Origin: Nonomuraea typhae
Lineage (GTDB): Bacteria > Actinomycetota > Actinomycetes > Streptosporangiales > Streptosporangiaceae
Length of the DNA stretch: 64,000 nt
Reading direction: 5' to 3'
Assembly (NCBI RefSeq): GCF_009760925.1
Contig: NZ_VRLV01000003.1
Coordinates: forward strand, 434,001-498,000
Positions 42,057 to 50,434 of the stretch are shown one piece after another. Within the stretch, counting starts at the first letter, position 1, and every line of letters begins with the position of its first letter. The position numbers and the translations under genes are program-made. The notes below the pieces were generated by a model. It searched no databases. It saw only the letters and a list, made by a program, of their open reading frames with translations, and had not been told where the DNA came from.

Positions 42057-42614
42057 CTAGTTCACCCCGTCCGCGATGTGGTCGATGAAGCCGTACTCCA
42101 GCGCCTCCTGCGCCGTGAACCAGCGGTCCCGGTCGGAGTCCTCCCGGATGCGATCCAGCGGCTGCCCGGTGTGGTGGGCGATGATCTCGGCCAGGCGCTT
42201 CTTGGTGTAGAGGAGGTTCTCGGCCTGGATGGCGATGTCGGCGGCCGAGCCGCCGATGCCGCCCAGCGGCTGGTGCATCACGATGCGGGCGTTGGGCAGC
42301 GCGTACCGCTTGCCGGGCGCCCCGCCGCACAGCAGCAGCTGGCCCATGGAGGCGGCGAAGCCCATGGCGACCGTCGCGACGTCGCACGGAACGAACTGCA
42401 TCATGTCGTACAGCGCCATCCCGGCGCTCACCGAACCGCCCGGTGAATTGATGTAAAGCGTCACATCGCGTTTCGGGTCCTCGGCCGCCAGCAAAAGCAG
42501 CTCGCCGCAGAGCCGGTTGCAAATGTCGTCATCGACTTCCTGGCCCAGCACGAGGATGCGTTCGTTCAGCAACCGCTGGCTCAACTGCTCGGGCCACTGC
42601 TTCGTCTCCGTCAT
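42057..42614 (-). CDS. clpP: ATP-dependent Clp protease proteolytic subunit (first of pair)
   Basis: A 185-residue ClpP. Ser89 in GFAASMGQLLL, His114 in VMHQPLGG and Asp159 in IREDSDRDRW form the triad; LYINSPGGSV is the strand loop that lines the active site. The ATG at 42614 has an AAGGCAG site 3 nt upstream, and no propeptide-like extension is seen. It is the first gene of the two-clpP operon. A CGC-N5-GCG palindrome 88 bp upstream resembles a ClgR-type site. Confidence 0.93.
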   Translation of the reverse strand: MTETKQWPEQLSQRLLNERILVLGQEVDDDICNRLCGELLLLAAEDPKRDVTLYINSPGGSVSAGMALYDMMQFVPCDVATVAMGFAASMGQLLLCGGAPGKRYALPNARIVMHQPLGGIGGSAADIAIQAENLLYTKKRLAEIIAHHTGQPLDRIREDSDRDRWFTAQEALEYGFIDHIADGVN

Positions 42615-42701
42615 GAGCTGCCTTTCCGTCGAAGAGGAATTTCTTCCGACGGTAGACCCGGTCCACCCGATTTCCCGTTTCTTTTCGCTCAAGGAATATT
42701 T

Positions 42702-42712
42702 CGCCAAAGGCG
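42702..42712. promoter_or_regulatory. CGCC-AAA-GGCG palindrome between clpP and the second kinase gene
   Basis: It matches the CGC-N5-GCG core described for the protease regulator ClgR and sits 88 bp before clpP and 43 bp before the histidine kinase GTG. An imperfect CCGTCG/CGACGG repeat lies at 42626-42652 in the clpP leader. Confidence 0.5.
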
Positions 42713-42754
42713 CATTATGCCGTGCGCGAATTCCATCGACATACAATCTCCGGT

Positions 42755-43939
42755 GTGGCAAAGAACCTCGCCCGGCGCTGGGCCTGCCTGATCCTCGGCG
42801 GCGCCATGCTGATGCCGTACATGATGGTCGGCGCCCTGCTGTCCGGCGTGCTCGGCGGCAACGGGCGGCTGTCCGACGTGCTGCTCCCGGTGCAGCTGGG
42901 CGTCTTCGCGGCCGTGCTGCCCGTCGTGGCGCTCACCGGGCTCTTCCTGCCGGTGCGCGGGCTGGAGGTCAACGCCGCGCAGGGGCTGCTCGGCGTCCAG
43001 GTCGACACCCCGCCCCGCCAGGCCCGCCGCAGCTGGCAGGAACGGCGGCGCACCGCCACCTGGTTCACGCTCCACCTGGGCGTCGGAGGGCTGGTCAGCG
43101 GCTGCACGCTGGCCGGGGTGCCGTTCACCCTGTGGACCCTGCCGCTGGCCTGGCGCGGCTCCACCTGGCTCGCGTACGACATCGGGCCCGGCTGGGAGGG
43201 CTTGCTGTGGACGCTGATGGGCCTCGGCCTGCTCGCGGCGCTGGTCGCGGCGGCCGCCGGGGCCGGGGCGCTGCTGGCCGGGCTCGCCCCGGTCCTGCTC
43301 GGCCCCACCCCCTCAGAGCGGCTGGCCGCCGCCGAGGACCGCGCCCGCGCCCTGGCCGAGCGCAACCGCCTGGCCCGCGAGCTGCACGACTCCGTCGGCC
43401 ACGCGCTCAGCGTCGTCACCGTCCAGGCGGCCGCGGCCGCCCGCGTCCTCGACCGCGACCCCGCCACCGCCCGCACCGCGCTGGCCGCCATCGAGCAGTC
43501 GGCCCGCTCGGCGCTGGACGACCTCGACCACGTGCTCGGCGTCCTGCGCGAGGACCGCGCCGGCACCGCGCCGCAGGCCACGCTGGCCGACCTCGACGCG
43601 CTCGTGCGCGCCTCGGGCGCCGAGGTGCGGGCGGAGGTGGGCGACCTCAGCGGCGTGCCCGCCGTGGTCTCCCGCGAGGCATACCGCATCGTGCAGGAGG
43701 CCCTCACCAACGCCATCAAACACGGTCGGGGCCCGGTACGGCTGGCGGCAGCCGTACACGGGGACGACCTCACCCTGCTGGTCAGCAACGACGGCGGCGC
43801 GCGGCGCGGCAGGAGCGGCGGGCGCGGCGTGACCGGGATGCGCGAGCGCGTGCGGCTGCTGCGCGGCGAGCTGGAGGCGGGTCCCGCCGAGGGCGGGTGG
43901 CGGGTGTCGGTACGGCTGCCGCTACGGTCGAGCCTATGA
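42755..43939 (+). CDS. NarL/DesK-type sensor histidine kinase
   Basis: A 394-residue kinase with four or five membrane helices (about 10-175), an acidic coiled linker, HisKA_3 LARELHDSVGHALSVVTVQ with the phospho-His, N-box YRIVQEALTNAIKHG and G-box GRGVTGMRERVRLLRG. The GTG at 42755 is chosen because TACAAT (42742-42747) lies 7 nt upstream, so it is likely leaderless. The response regulator overlaps its stop by 4 bp. Divergent from the clpP pair, which it may control, though this is only positional. Confidence 0.87.
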   Translation: MAKNLARRWACLILGGAMLMPYMMVGALLSGVLGGNGRLSDVLLPVQLGVFAAVLPVVALTGLFLPVRGLEVNAAQGLLGVQVDTPPRQARRSWQERRRTATWFTLHLGVGGLVSGCTLAGVPFTLWTLPLAWRGSTWLAYDIGPGWEGLLWTLMGLGLLAALVAAAAGAGALLAGLAPVLLGPTPSERLAAAEDRARALAERNRLARELHDSVGHALSVVTVQAAAAARVLDRDPATARTALAAIEQSARSALDDLDHVLGVLREDRAGTAPQATLADLDALVRASGAEVRAEVGDLSGVPAVVSREAYRIVQEALTNAIKHGRGPVRLAAAVHGDDLTLLVSNDGGARRGRSGGRGVTGMRERVRLLRGELEAGPAEGGWRVSVRLPLRSSL

Positions 43940-44574
43940 CAGTCAGGATCGTGATCGCCGACGACGAGGACCTCATCCGCACGGGACTGCGCATCATCCT
44001 CGATGCCGAACCCGACCTGAGCGTGGTGGGCGAGGCGGCCGACGGGGCGGCCGTGGTCCCGGTCGTGCGGCGGGAGCGGCCCGACGTGGTGCTGATGGAC
44101 GTGCGCATGCCCGCCGTGGACGGCATCCAGGCCACCCGGCAGCTCGTGGCGCTGGAGTCGCCGCCCAAGGTGCTGGTGGTGACCACGTTCGAGAACGACG
44201 ACTACGTCTACGACGCCCTGCGCGCCGGGGCGGCCGGGTTCCTGCTCAAGCGGGCCAGGCCCGAGGACCTGGCCGGCGCGGTCAGGACCGTGGCCGGGGG
44301 CGAGTCGCTGCTGTTCCCCGCGGCGATCCGCACGCTGGCGGCCACCCGCCCGAGGACGGCGGTGCCCGGGATCGACCGGCTGACCGGGCGGGAGGGCGAC
44401 GTGCTGCGGCTGATGACCAGGGGGATGTCCAACGGGGAGATCGCCGCCGAGCTCGTCGTGAGCGCCGAGACGGTCAAGACCCACGTCGGCAACGTGCTGA
44501 CCAAGCTCGGCGCCCGCGACCGCACGCAGGCGGTGATCGCCGCCTACGAGTCGGGCTTCGTCTCCCCCGGGTAG
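43936..44574 (+). CDS. NarL-family response regulator
   Basis: A 212-residue regulator with receiver residues DDED, Asp in VVLMDVRMPA, Thr in LVVTTFEND and Lys in FLLKRARPE, and a LuxR-type HTH, LTGREGDVLRLMTRGMSNGEIAAELVVSAETVKTHVGNVLTKLGARDR. ATGA overlap with the kinase gene secures the pairing. It is closely similar in layout to the regulator at 40751, suggesting an old duplication of the whole two-component unit. Confidence 0.93.
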   Translation: MTVRIVIADDEDLIRTGLRIILDAEPDLSVVGEAADGAAVVPVVRRERPDVVLMDVRMPAVDGIQATRQLVALESPPKVLVVTTFENDDYVYDALRAGAAGFLLKRARPEDLAGAVRTVAGGESLLFPAAIRTLAATRPRTAVPGIDRLTGREGDVLRLMTRGMSNGEIAAELVVSAETVKTHVGNVLTKLGARDRTQAVIAAYESGFVSPG

Positions 44575-44591
44575 GCCATCGGACAGGTCAC

Positions 44592-44638
44592 CGGATGTCC
44601 GCGGACACATCTGCGGATTTATCCGGATATCCCCGGAT
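44592..44638. repeat. four CGGAT repeats between convergent genes
   Basis: CGGAT occurs at 44592, 44614, 44624 and 44634, the last three 10 bp apart; TCCGCGGA and ATCCGGAT palindromes overlap them. A terminator or helically phased binding site is possible. Confidence 0.4.
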
Positions 44639-44648
44639 GAGCCGCCGG

Positions 44649-45503
44649 TCACCGGCTGGGGCGCAGGATCTCCGCCGCCGACAGGCCGGAGCTGGCCGCG
44701 ACTGTCATGCCGGTGGCCGCGAGGTGGGCGTCGACCAGGCGCAGCCCGACGCCGTACCCGGCCATGTCCGGAATGCCGGCCGGCTCGCCGCCGAACTTGC
44801 GCACCGCCGTGTCGCCCAGCACGTAGGCCGGGGTGTTCTGCATGCCCTCCCGATCGATGGCCGCCATGGTCGTGGCGTAGGCGTCCTCCAGCGCCCGGCC
44901 GGTCACCATGCCCGACCACGGCCCCATCGCCTGCGGGCCGGACACCTCGCGCACGAACGCCTCGGCCAGCCCCTCGGCCACGATGTGCTCGCCGACCGTG
45001 ACCGTGGCCGGGTCCCAGACCACGTTCGCGTAGCGGATCTGGTGGTGCAGCTCGTGCACGGCGCAGTGGGCGATCTTGTGCGCGTTCTCCTCCGTGGGCC
45101 AGGCCAGCAGGTAGATCCAGCCGGGCGCGGAGCCCATGCCGAAGTAGCCGCGGCCGACGTTCATGAGGTAGTCGTCGTCCGGATTGCCCAGCACGAACAG
45201 GACCTGCACGTGCTCGGGCCGCTTCAGGTGCTCCAGGTGCCCGGCGGCCCGGCGCAGCTCGGTCTCGATGTGCTCCATGAGCCCCTGCTCGCGCAGGCGC
45301 TCGAGGGCGGGCAGGTAGCGCTCGTCGTCGGCGTCGAGGCGGAACCCGCCGCCCTGCTCGTGCATGGCGACCAGGTCGCCGAGATGGGGGACGGCGGCGC
45401 CGATGGGGGCCAGCATCCGGCCCAGCAGGTCGCGCCGCGCGGCGATCGGGGCCCGCACGATCGCGGTCATCGTCTCCAGGGTGTCGTGAACGGTGAATTC
45501 CAT
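44649..45503 (-). CDS. DUF2268-type putative zinc protease
   Basis: A 284-residue protein with a zinc-binding HELHH motif in CAVHELHHQIRYANVVW and a later EHIVAEGLAEAFVRE glutamate helix, the pattern of DUF2268 predicted Zn proteases. A cytoplasmic location is likely, as no signal is seen. Its promoter has a 19-bp spacer with an inverted repeat of the type used by MerR/TipA activators, and the deduced transcript starts almost at the ATG. No MerR gene is adjacent. Expression may respond to a drug-sensing regulator elsewhere. Confidence 0.75.
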   Translation of the reverse strand: MEFTVHDTLETMTAIVRAPIAARRDLLGRMLAPIGAAVPHLGDLVAMHEQGGGFRLDADDERYLPALERLREQGLMEHIETELRRAAGHLEHLKRPEHVQVLFVLGNPDDDYLMNVGRGYFGMGSAPGWIYLLAWPTEENAHKIAHCAVHELHHQIRYANVVWDPATVTVGEHIVAEGLAEAFVREVSGPQAMGPWSGMVTGRALEDAYATTMAAIDREGMQNTPAYVLGDTAVRKFGGEPAGIPDMAGYGVGLRLVDAHLAATGMTVAASSGLSAAEILRPSR

Positions 45504-45510
45504 GCCCCGG

Positions 45511-45541
45511 ACGCTAGGACCTCACGTTACGTCAGGTTCAA
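45511..45541 (-). promoter_or_regulatory. MerR/TipA-type promoter with 19-bp spacer
   Basis: On the minus strand TTGAAC (45541-45536) and TAGCGT (45516-45511) are 19 bp apart. The spacer holds the near-palindrome CCTGACGTAACGTGAGG (45536-45520), resembling the tipA promoter operator. An overlong spacer is the hallmark of promoters remodelled by MerR-family activators. Confidence 0.7.
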
Positions 45542-45545
45542 ACCG

Positions 45546-46283
45546 TTAAATCGGGTCCTCTTCCCCGGAGTCGTCGCCCTGGGACGGCCCGGGAGTGCCG
45601 GGGCCGCTCGTGCTCGGCGACGGCGAGGGGGACGGCTCGCTCGGCTCCGGGGTGGCCGGGGTCGGCGGCGGGGTGGGCACCTGAAGGGTGGGCGGCAGCG
45701 GCTGCGGCGGCGGATCGCTGTCCTGCCTGCCGATGAGCAGCACCAGCGCGATCACCACCCCGAGCAGCAGCAAGGCCACGAGGACGGCCAGCGCCAGCAG
45801 CACCCTGCGCGCGGTCTCGGTCAGCGGCCTGGGCGCACCCGGCGCACCCGGCAGCGCGGGATCGGAGTCCCGCAGCCAGTACGGCACGAAGTCGGGCCCG
45901 TGCGCCTGCCCGATGAGCATGCCGCCGACCATCACCGGCTCCAGGAACCGCTCGGCTCCCGGCCGCCCCGGCTGGTACGGCACCGCCACCCACGGGGCGG
46001 GACCGGCGTCCATGGCGAGCACCTGCGGCGGGCTGTCGAGCACCGTGGCCCGCCCGAACCAGCCGCGCCTGGCGGCGGGGGCCGACTCCCGCACGGCGGT
46101 CACGAACCGGTCGCGCGCCGCCGCGTCCAGCGCCGCACCGCGGGTGAGCACGGCCAGCGACACCGCCCGCCCGTCACGCGCCTGCGCGAGGTAGACGAAC
46201 CCGGACTGCAGCACGTGCAGGCGTGCCTGCACCGTGAACGGCCCCAGGTGGGGCGGATCCCCGTGCTGCAGCGGACTGGCCAC
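45546..46283 (-). CDS. pseudokinase-like membrane protein with Pro/Ser-rich tail
   Basis: A 245-residue protein. Its N-terminus, LGPFTVQARLHVLQSGFVYLAQARDGRAVSLAVLT, aligns with the first strands of bacterial Ser/Thr kinases, but the glycine loop is degenerate and the Lys is missing, so it cannot be an active kinase. A single membrane helix lies at about 162-184 (VLLALAVLVALLLLGVVIALVLLI), followed by an extracellular-type Pro/Ser/Thr-rich tail to the end. GTG at 46283. It may be a sensing or scaffolding relative of membrane kinases; function is unknown. Confidence 0.6.
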   Translation of the reverse strand: MASPLQHGDPPHLGPFTVQARLHVLQSGFVYLAQARDGRAVSLAVLTRGAALDAAARDRFVTAVRESAPAARRGWFGRATVLDSPPQVLAMDAGPAPWVAVPYQPGRPGAERFLEPVMVGGMLIGQAHGPDFVPYWLRDSDPALPGAPGAPRPLTETARRVLLALAVLVALLLLGVVIALVLLIGRQDSDPPPQPLPPTLQVPTPPPTPATPEPSEPSPSPSPSTSGPGTPGPSQGDDSGEEDPI

Positions 46284-46323
46284 CCACCCATGAAAGCACA
46301 GCCCCCGCCCGTCCCCCGCGAAG

Positions 46324-46416
46324 CCTCAGCCGGACGCGGCCCTCCCCGCGGGGCGTCAACCGGACGCGGCCTCCCCCTCTCGCCCGCCAGACGTCAACCG
46401 GACGCCGCCTCCCGCC
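46324..46416. repeat. threefold repeat of the 3' end of the flavoprotein gene
   Basis: Three similar stretches (starting about 46324, 46354 and 46392) read, on the minus strand, GGGAGGCxGCGTCCGGTTGA. The last copy is the true end (REAASG-stop) of the gene at 46394; the others lie just beyond it. A short decayed tandem duplication. Confidence 0.65.
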
Positions 46417-47356
46417 GTGCGGCCACCGCCCGGCGCGCGTCCTCGGCGACCAGGTCGCCGTTGATCTGCGCCCCCGCCGCCGCCCCGGCCGCCGCCGACG
46501 CGCCGACCTGGGCCATGAGGTCGGTGACGTTGCCCGCCACCCACACCCCCGCCACCGCGGTACGGCCGGCCGCGTCGGCGGGAACGTGCTCCCCGCCGCC
46601 CGAGGGGTGTTCGACGGCCCGCAGCCCGAGCCCGCCCAGGAACCCCGCCCGCGCCACCATCCGGGAGGCCACCGCCACCACGTCCCGCTCGACCACGCGA
46701 CCGTCCTCCAGCCGGACCCCGGTGATGGCGTCGCCGCCGATCTCCAGCGCGCGCACCGGCCCGCCGACCACGGAGACGCCCAGGGCGGCCAGCTTCTCCG
46801 CGTCCTCCCCGGACAGCGGCGCCGCGGTGTGGGTGAAGTAGACGACGTCGTCGCTCAGCTGCTGGAACATCAGCGCCTGGTGCACCGACGCCGGCCCGGT
46901 GGCCAGCACCCCGATGCGCCGCTCGCGCACCTCCCACCCGTGGCAGTAGGGGCAGTGCACGACGTCGCGCCCCCAGCGCTCACGCAGCCCCGGGACGTCC
47001 GGCAGCCGGTCTTCCAGCCCGGTGGTCACCAGCAGCCGCCGGGCGCGCACGGCCCGGCCCCCTGCCAGTACCACCTTGAACGACTCCCCGTCGGCCACCG
47101 CGTCGGCCACCTCGCCGCTGACGACGTGCCCGCCGTACCGGCGCACCTCCTCGCGGCCGCGGGCGAGCAGGTCCGCGGGCGGGATGCCGTCGTGGCCGAG
47201 AAAGCCGTGCACGCCGTCGGCGGGGGCGTTGCGCGGCGCGCCGGCGTCGATGACGGCGACCGAGCGCCGGGATCTGGCCAGCATCAGCGCTCCGCTGAGT
47301 CCCGCGGCGCCGCCGCCGATCACCACCACGTCGTAGCTGTCCTGCAGTCCGGTCAT
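46394..47356 (-). CDS. thioredoxin-reductase-like FAD-dependent oxidoreductase
   Basis: A 320-residue flavoprotein: GGGAAGLSGALMLARSRRSVAVID is the FAD-binding fold; CPYCHG (C-x-x-C) sits in the NADPH domain as in thioredoxin reductases, and GVWVAGNVTDLMAQVGASAAAGAAAGAQIN is the closing FAD motif. Single-gene actinobacterial relatives reduce small disulfides or bind tropodithietic-like dithiols. AGGAGG is 8 nt before the ATG at 47356. A perfect inverted repeat 57 bp upstream could be its operator. Confidence 0.87.
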   Translation of the reverse strand: MTGLQDSYDVVVIGGGAAGLSGALMLARSRRSVAVIDAGAPRNAPADGVHGFLGHDGIPPADLLARGREEVRRYGGHVVSGEVADAVADGESFKVVLAGGRAVRARRLLVTTGLEDRLPDVPGLRERWGRDVVHCPYCHGWEVRERRIGVLATGPASVHQALMFQQLSDDVVYFTHTAAPLSGEDAEKLAALGVSVVGGPVRALEIGGDAITGVRLEDGRVVERDVVAVASRMVARAGFLGGLGLRAVEHPSGGGEHVPADAAGRTAVAGVWVAGNVTDLMAQVGASAAAGAAAGAQINGDLVAEDARRAVAARREAASG

Positions 47357-47412
47357 GTTGACCACCTCCTGCCCGGCAGCATGCGACCCGGACAGCAAGA
47401 TGGGCAAATTGC

Positions 47413-47429
47413 GTTGCCGGTTCGGCAAC
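47413..47429. promoter_or_regulatory. inverted repeat upstream of the flavoprotein gene
   Basis: GTTGCCG-GTT-CGGCAAC, 7-bp perfect arms, 57 bp from the flavoprotein ATG and 55 bp from the MoxR ATG. It could serve either direction. Confidence 0.5.
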
Positions 47430-47483
47430 TTGATCTGATGCGCCTCCGTGCGCGTTCGCGGCGCGTTTGGTGAAATGGCACCC

Positions 47484-48485
47484 ATGACCGTCGCTGAAGA
47501 GCTGCCCAGCGGAACCGACCCGGCCGTGCTCCGCCAGACGCTGGACGAGGTCCGGCGCGTCATCGTGGGCCAGGAGCACATGGTGGAACGCCTGGTCGTG
47601 GCGTTGCTGGCGCGCGGGCACTGCCTGCTCGAAGGCGTGCCGGGCGTGGCCAAGACGCTGGCCGCCTCGACCCTCGCGACGGTGGTCGGCGGCACGTTCG
47701 CGCGCATCCAGTTCACCCCCGACCTGGTGCCCAGCGACATCGTCGGCACCCGGGTCTTCCACCCCTCCAGCGAGAAGTTCGACGTGGAGCTGGGGCCGGT
47801 CTTCGTCAACTTCCTGCTGGCCGACGAGATCAACCGCGCCCCGGCCAAGGTGCAGTCGGCGCTGCTGGAGGTCATGGCCGAGCGGCAGGTCACGCTGGCC
47901 GGCGTCACCCATCCGCTGCCCAGGCCGTTCGTGGTGCTGGCCACGCAGAACCCGATCGAGTCCGAAGGCGTCTACCCGCTGCCGGAGGTGCAGCGCGACC
48001 GGTTCCTGTTCCGGGTGCGGGTGCCGCACCCCAGCGCCCACGAGGAGCTGGAGATCCTGCACCGGATGAGCGTGGCGCCGCCGGTGGCCGAGCGCATCCT
48101 GGAGCCGACGGTGCTGATGGCGCTGCAGGAGCAGGCCGAGCAGGTCTCGGTGCACCAGCTGGTCGCCGACTACGTGGTGCGCCTGGTGATGTCCACCCGC
48201 TCGCCCGCCGAGTACGGCGTGCCCGCCCTGGCCGAGACCATCGAGATCGGCGTGAGCCCGCGGGCCACGCTCGGGCTGGTGGCCGCCGGGCGCGCGCTGG
48301 CGCTGCTGCGCGGGCGCGACTACCTGCTGCCCGACGACGTCCGTGACGTGGCCGTGGACGTGATGGCGCACCGGCTGATGCTGACCTTCGACGCGCTGGC
48401 CGACGGCGTGGACCCTGAGCAGGTGGTCCGGCAGATCCTGCATACCGTGCCGCCGCCGCTGGTGGTCTGGAACCAGAACCGATGA
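47484..48485 (+). CDS. MoxR-family AAA+ ATPase
   Basis: A 333-residue ATPase. Walker A EGVPGVAKT, Walker B LLADEINRAPAKVQSALLEVMAE, and sensor ATQNPIESEGVYPLPEVQRDRFLF are typical MoxR. MoxR proteins assist assembly or metal insertion of VWA-domain complexes. The ATG at 47484 is used; earlier in-frame ATGs at 47448 and 47475 lack ribosome sites. It overlaps the DUF58 gene by 4 bp, and a VWA gene follows, making a standard trio. Confidence 0.92.
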   Translation: MTVAEELPSGTDPAVLRQTLDEVRRVIVGQEHMVERLVVALLARGHCLLEGVPGVAKTLAASTLATVVGGTFARIQFTPDLVPSDIVGTRVFHPSSEKFDVELGPVFVNFLLADEINRAPAKVQSALLEVMAERQVTLAGVTHPLPRPFVVLATQNPIESEGVYPLPEVQRDRFLFRVRVPHPSAHEELEILHRMSVAPPVAERILEPTVLMALQEQAEQVSVHQLVADYVVRLVMSTRSPAEYGVPALAETIEIGVSPRATLGLVAAGRALALLRGRDYLLPDDVRDVAVDVMAHRLMLTFDALADGVDPEQVVRQILHTVPPPLVVWNQNR

Positions 48486-49444
48486 CCGCGACGCCCGCCG
48501 TACCCGAGCCGCGCAAGAGCGCCGAGCACGCGCTGCGGCGGCTGGAGCTGACCGTCACCCGGCGGCTGGACGGGCTGCTGCACGGCGCCCACCAGGGGCT
48601 GCTGCCGGGGCCGGGCAGCGAGGCGGGCGACAGCCGCGTCTACGTGCCCGGGGAGGACGACGTGCGGCGGATGGACTGGGCCGTGACCGCCCGCACCACG
48701 GTGCCGCACGTGCGCGACCTGATCGCCGACCGGGAGCTGGAGACGTGGGCGCTGGCCGACCTGTCGGCCAGCATGGACTTCGGCACCGCCGACACCGACA
48801 AGCGGGAGCTGGTGGTGGCGGCGATCGGCGCGATCGGGTTCCTGGCCAGCCGGATGGGCGACCGGTTCGGCGCGCTGGTGCTGCACGACGAGTACATCCA
48901 CCGGCTGCCCGCGCGCACCGGCCGCCCCGCCCTGTACGGCATGCTGCACGCGCTGCTGGACGCCCCGCGCGGCCGCCCGGCGCAGGACGCGCCCGACCTG
49001 GCCGAGGGCATCGACGTGCTGGCCGCCACCCGCAGGCGGCGCGGGCTGCGCCTGGTGGTCTCCGACTTCCTGGACGCCCACCCGTCGCTGGACCCTGCGA
49101 CCGAGCGCCCGTGGGAGCGCCCGATCCGCCGCCTGGCCGCCCGGCACGAGGTGCTGGCCGTGGAGGTGATCGACCCACGCGAGCTCGAACTCCCCGATGT
49201 CGGGCATATCGCGTTCGCCGATCCGGAGAGCGGGAAGGTACGCGACGTGCACCTTTCACCCAAGGTACGGCAGGCGTACGCGGAGGCCGCGGCGCTCCAG
49301 CGCGAGGGCACGCGGGTCGCGCTGCGCCGGGCCGGAGTCTCCCACCTGGTGCTGCGCACCGACCGCGACTGGGTCTTCGACGTGGCCCAGTTCGTGCTGC
49401 GCCGGCGCCGGATGGCGCATCTCGCGCACCGGAGGCCCGGGTGA
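48482..49444 (+). CDS. DUF58-domain protein
   Basis: A 320-residue protein with the DUF58 core: [45 protein letters not shown], the last part resembling a VWA MIDAS (D-x-S-x-S). It works with the MoxR ATPase (overlapping start) and the VWA protein (31 bp on). Its exact role is not established; cell envelope or stress roles are proposed for such operons. Confidence 0.87.
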   Translation: MTATPAVPEPRKSAEHALRRLELTVTRRLDGLLHGAHQGLLPGPGSEAGDSRVYVPGEDDVRRMDWAVTARTTVPHVRDLIADRELETWALADLSASMDFGTADTDKRELVVAAIGAIGFLASRMGDRFGALVLHDEYIHRLPARTGRPALYGMLHALLDAPRGRPAQDAPDLAEGIDVLAATRRRRGLRLVVSDFLDAHPSLDPATERPWERPIRRLAARHEVLAVEVIDPRELELPDVGHIAFADPESGKVRDVHLSPKVRQAYAEAAALQREGTRVALRRAGVSHLVLRTDRDWVFDVAQFVLRRRRMAHLAHRRPG

Positions 49445-49475
49445 GCTCTGGCACGATGGCCGCAGAGGAGGTGCC

Positions 49476-50423
49476 GTGACGTTCCTGTCGCCCGCGTGGC
49501 TGTGGCTGTTCCTGCTGCTGGTGCTGCTGATCGGCGGCTACGTGGCGTCGCTGTTCCTGCGCCGCCGCTACACCGTGCGCTTCACCAACCTGGCCCTGCT
49601 CAACCTCGTGGTCCCCGAGGGCCCTGGCTGGCGCCGGCACGTGGCGCCGGTGCTGTTCCTCGTCATGATGGCGCTGCTGGTCATCGGCGCCGCCCGGCCG
49701 GCCGACCAGGTGCGGGTGCCGCGGGACCGGGCCACGATCATCATCGCCCTGGACGTGTCGCTGTCGATGGAGGCCGACGACGTCCAGCCCAACCGCATCA
49801 GCGCGGCCAAGGCCGCCGCCCAGGCATTCGCCCGCGACCTGCCGGAGCGCTTCAACGTCGGTGTGGTCGCCTTCGCCCGCTCGGCCAACGTGGTCATCTC
49901 CCCCACCACCGACCACCAGGCCGTCGTGACCGCGATCGGCAACCTCACCACCCGGCCGGGCACCGCGATCGGCGAGGCGGTGTTCAACGCCCTCGACTCG
50001 ATCCGCTCCTTCGACCAGCAGGCCGCCACCGACCCGCCGCCCTCGGCGATCGTGCTGCTGTCCGACGGCGACAACACCTCGGGGCGTTCGGTGCCGGAGG
50101 CGATCGAGGCCGCGACGGGCGCGCGGGTCCCGGTCTCCACGATCGCGTACGGCACGCAGGAGGGCACGGTGTCCATCGACGGCCGGGACGTGAACGTGCC
50201 GGTCAACAAGCAGACGCTGCAGTCGCTCTCCGAGGGCACCAGCGGCCGGGCGTACGCCGCGGAGTCGGGCAGCGAGCTGCGCGAGGTGTACGAGCAGATC
50301 GGCACCTCGCTGGGCTTCAAGCTCGTCAACCAGGAGATCAGCCAGTGGTTCATCGTGGCCGCGGTGCTGCTCGGCGCGCTGGTGGCCGGCGCCTCGGTCT
50401 GGTTCGGTGCCCGCATCCCGTAA
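49476..50423 (+). CDS. VWA-domain membrane protein (BatA-like)
   Basis: A 315-residue protein. Membrane helices at about 7-27 and 58-73 and near the C-terminus (about 290-312) flank a VWA domain with a complete MIDAS: DVSLSM, then Thr in [11 protein letters not shown] and Asp in LLSDGDN. AGAGGAGG is 4 nt before the GTG at 49476. Third gene of the MoxR-DUF58-VWA unit; no second VWA (BatB) or TPR (BatC) partner follows, unlike Gram-negative Bat operons. Confidence 0.88.
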   Translation: MTFLSPAWLWLFLLLVLLIGGYVASLFLRRRYTVRFTNLALLNLVVPEGPGWRRHVAPVLFLVMMALLVIGAARPADQVRVPRDRATIIIALDVSLSMEADDVQPNRISAAKAAAQAFARDLPERFNVGVVAFARSANVVISPTTDHQAVVTAIGNLTTRPGTAIGEAVFNALDSIRSFDQQAATDPPPSAIVLLSDGDNTSGRSVPEAIEAATGARVPVSTIAYGTQEGTVSIDGRDVNVPVNKQTLQSLSEGTSGRAYAAESGSELREVYEQIGTSLGFKLVNQEISQWFIVAAVLLGALVAGASVWFGARIP

Positions 50424-50434
50424 CGTTTCTGCAC

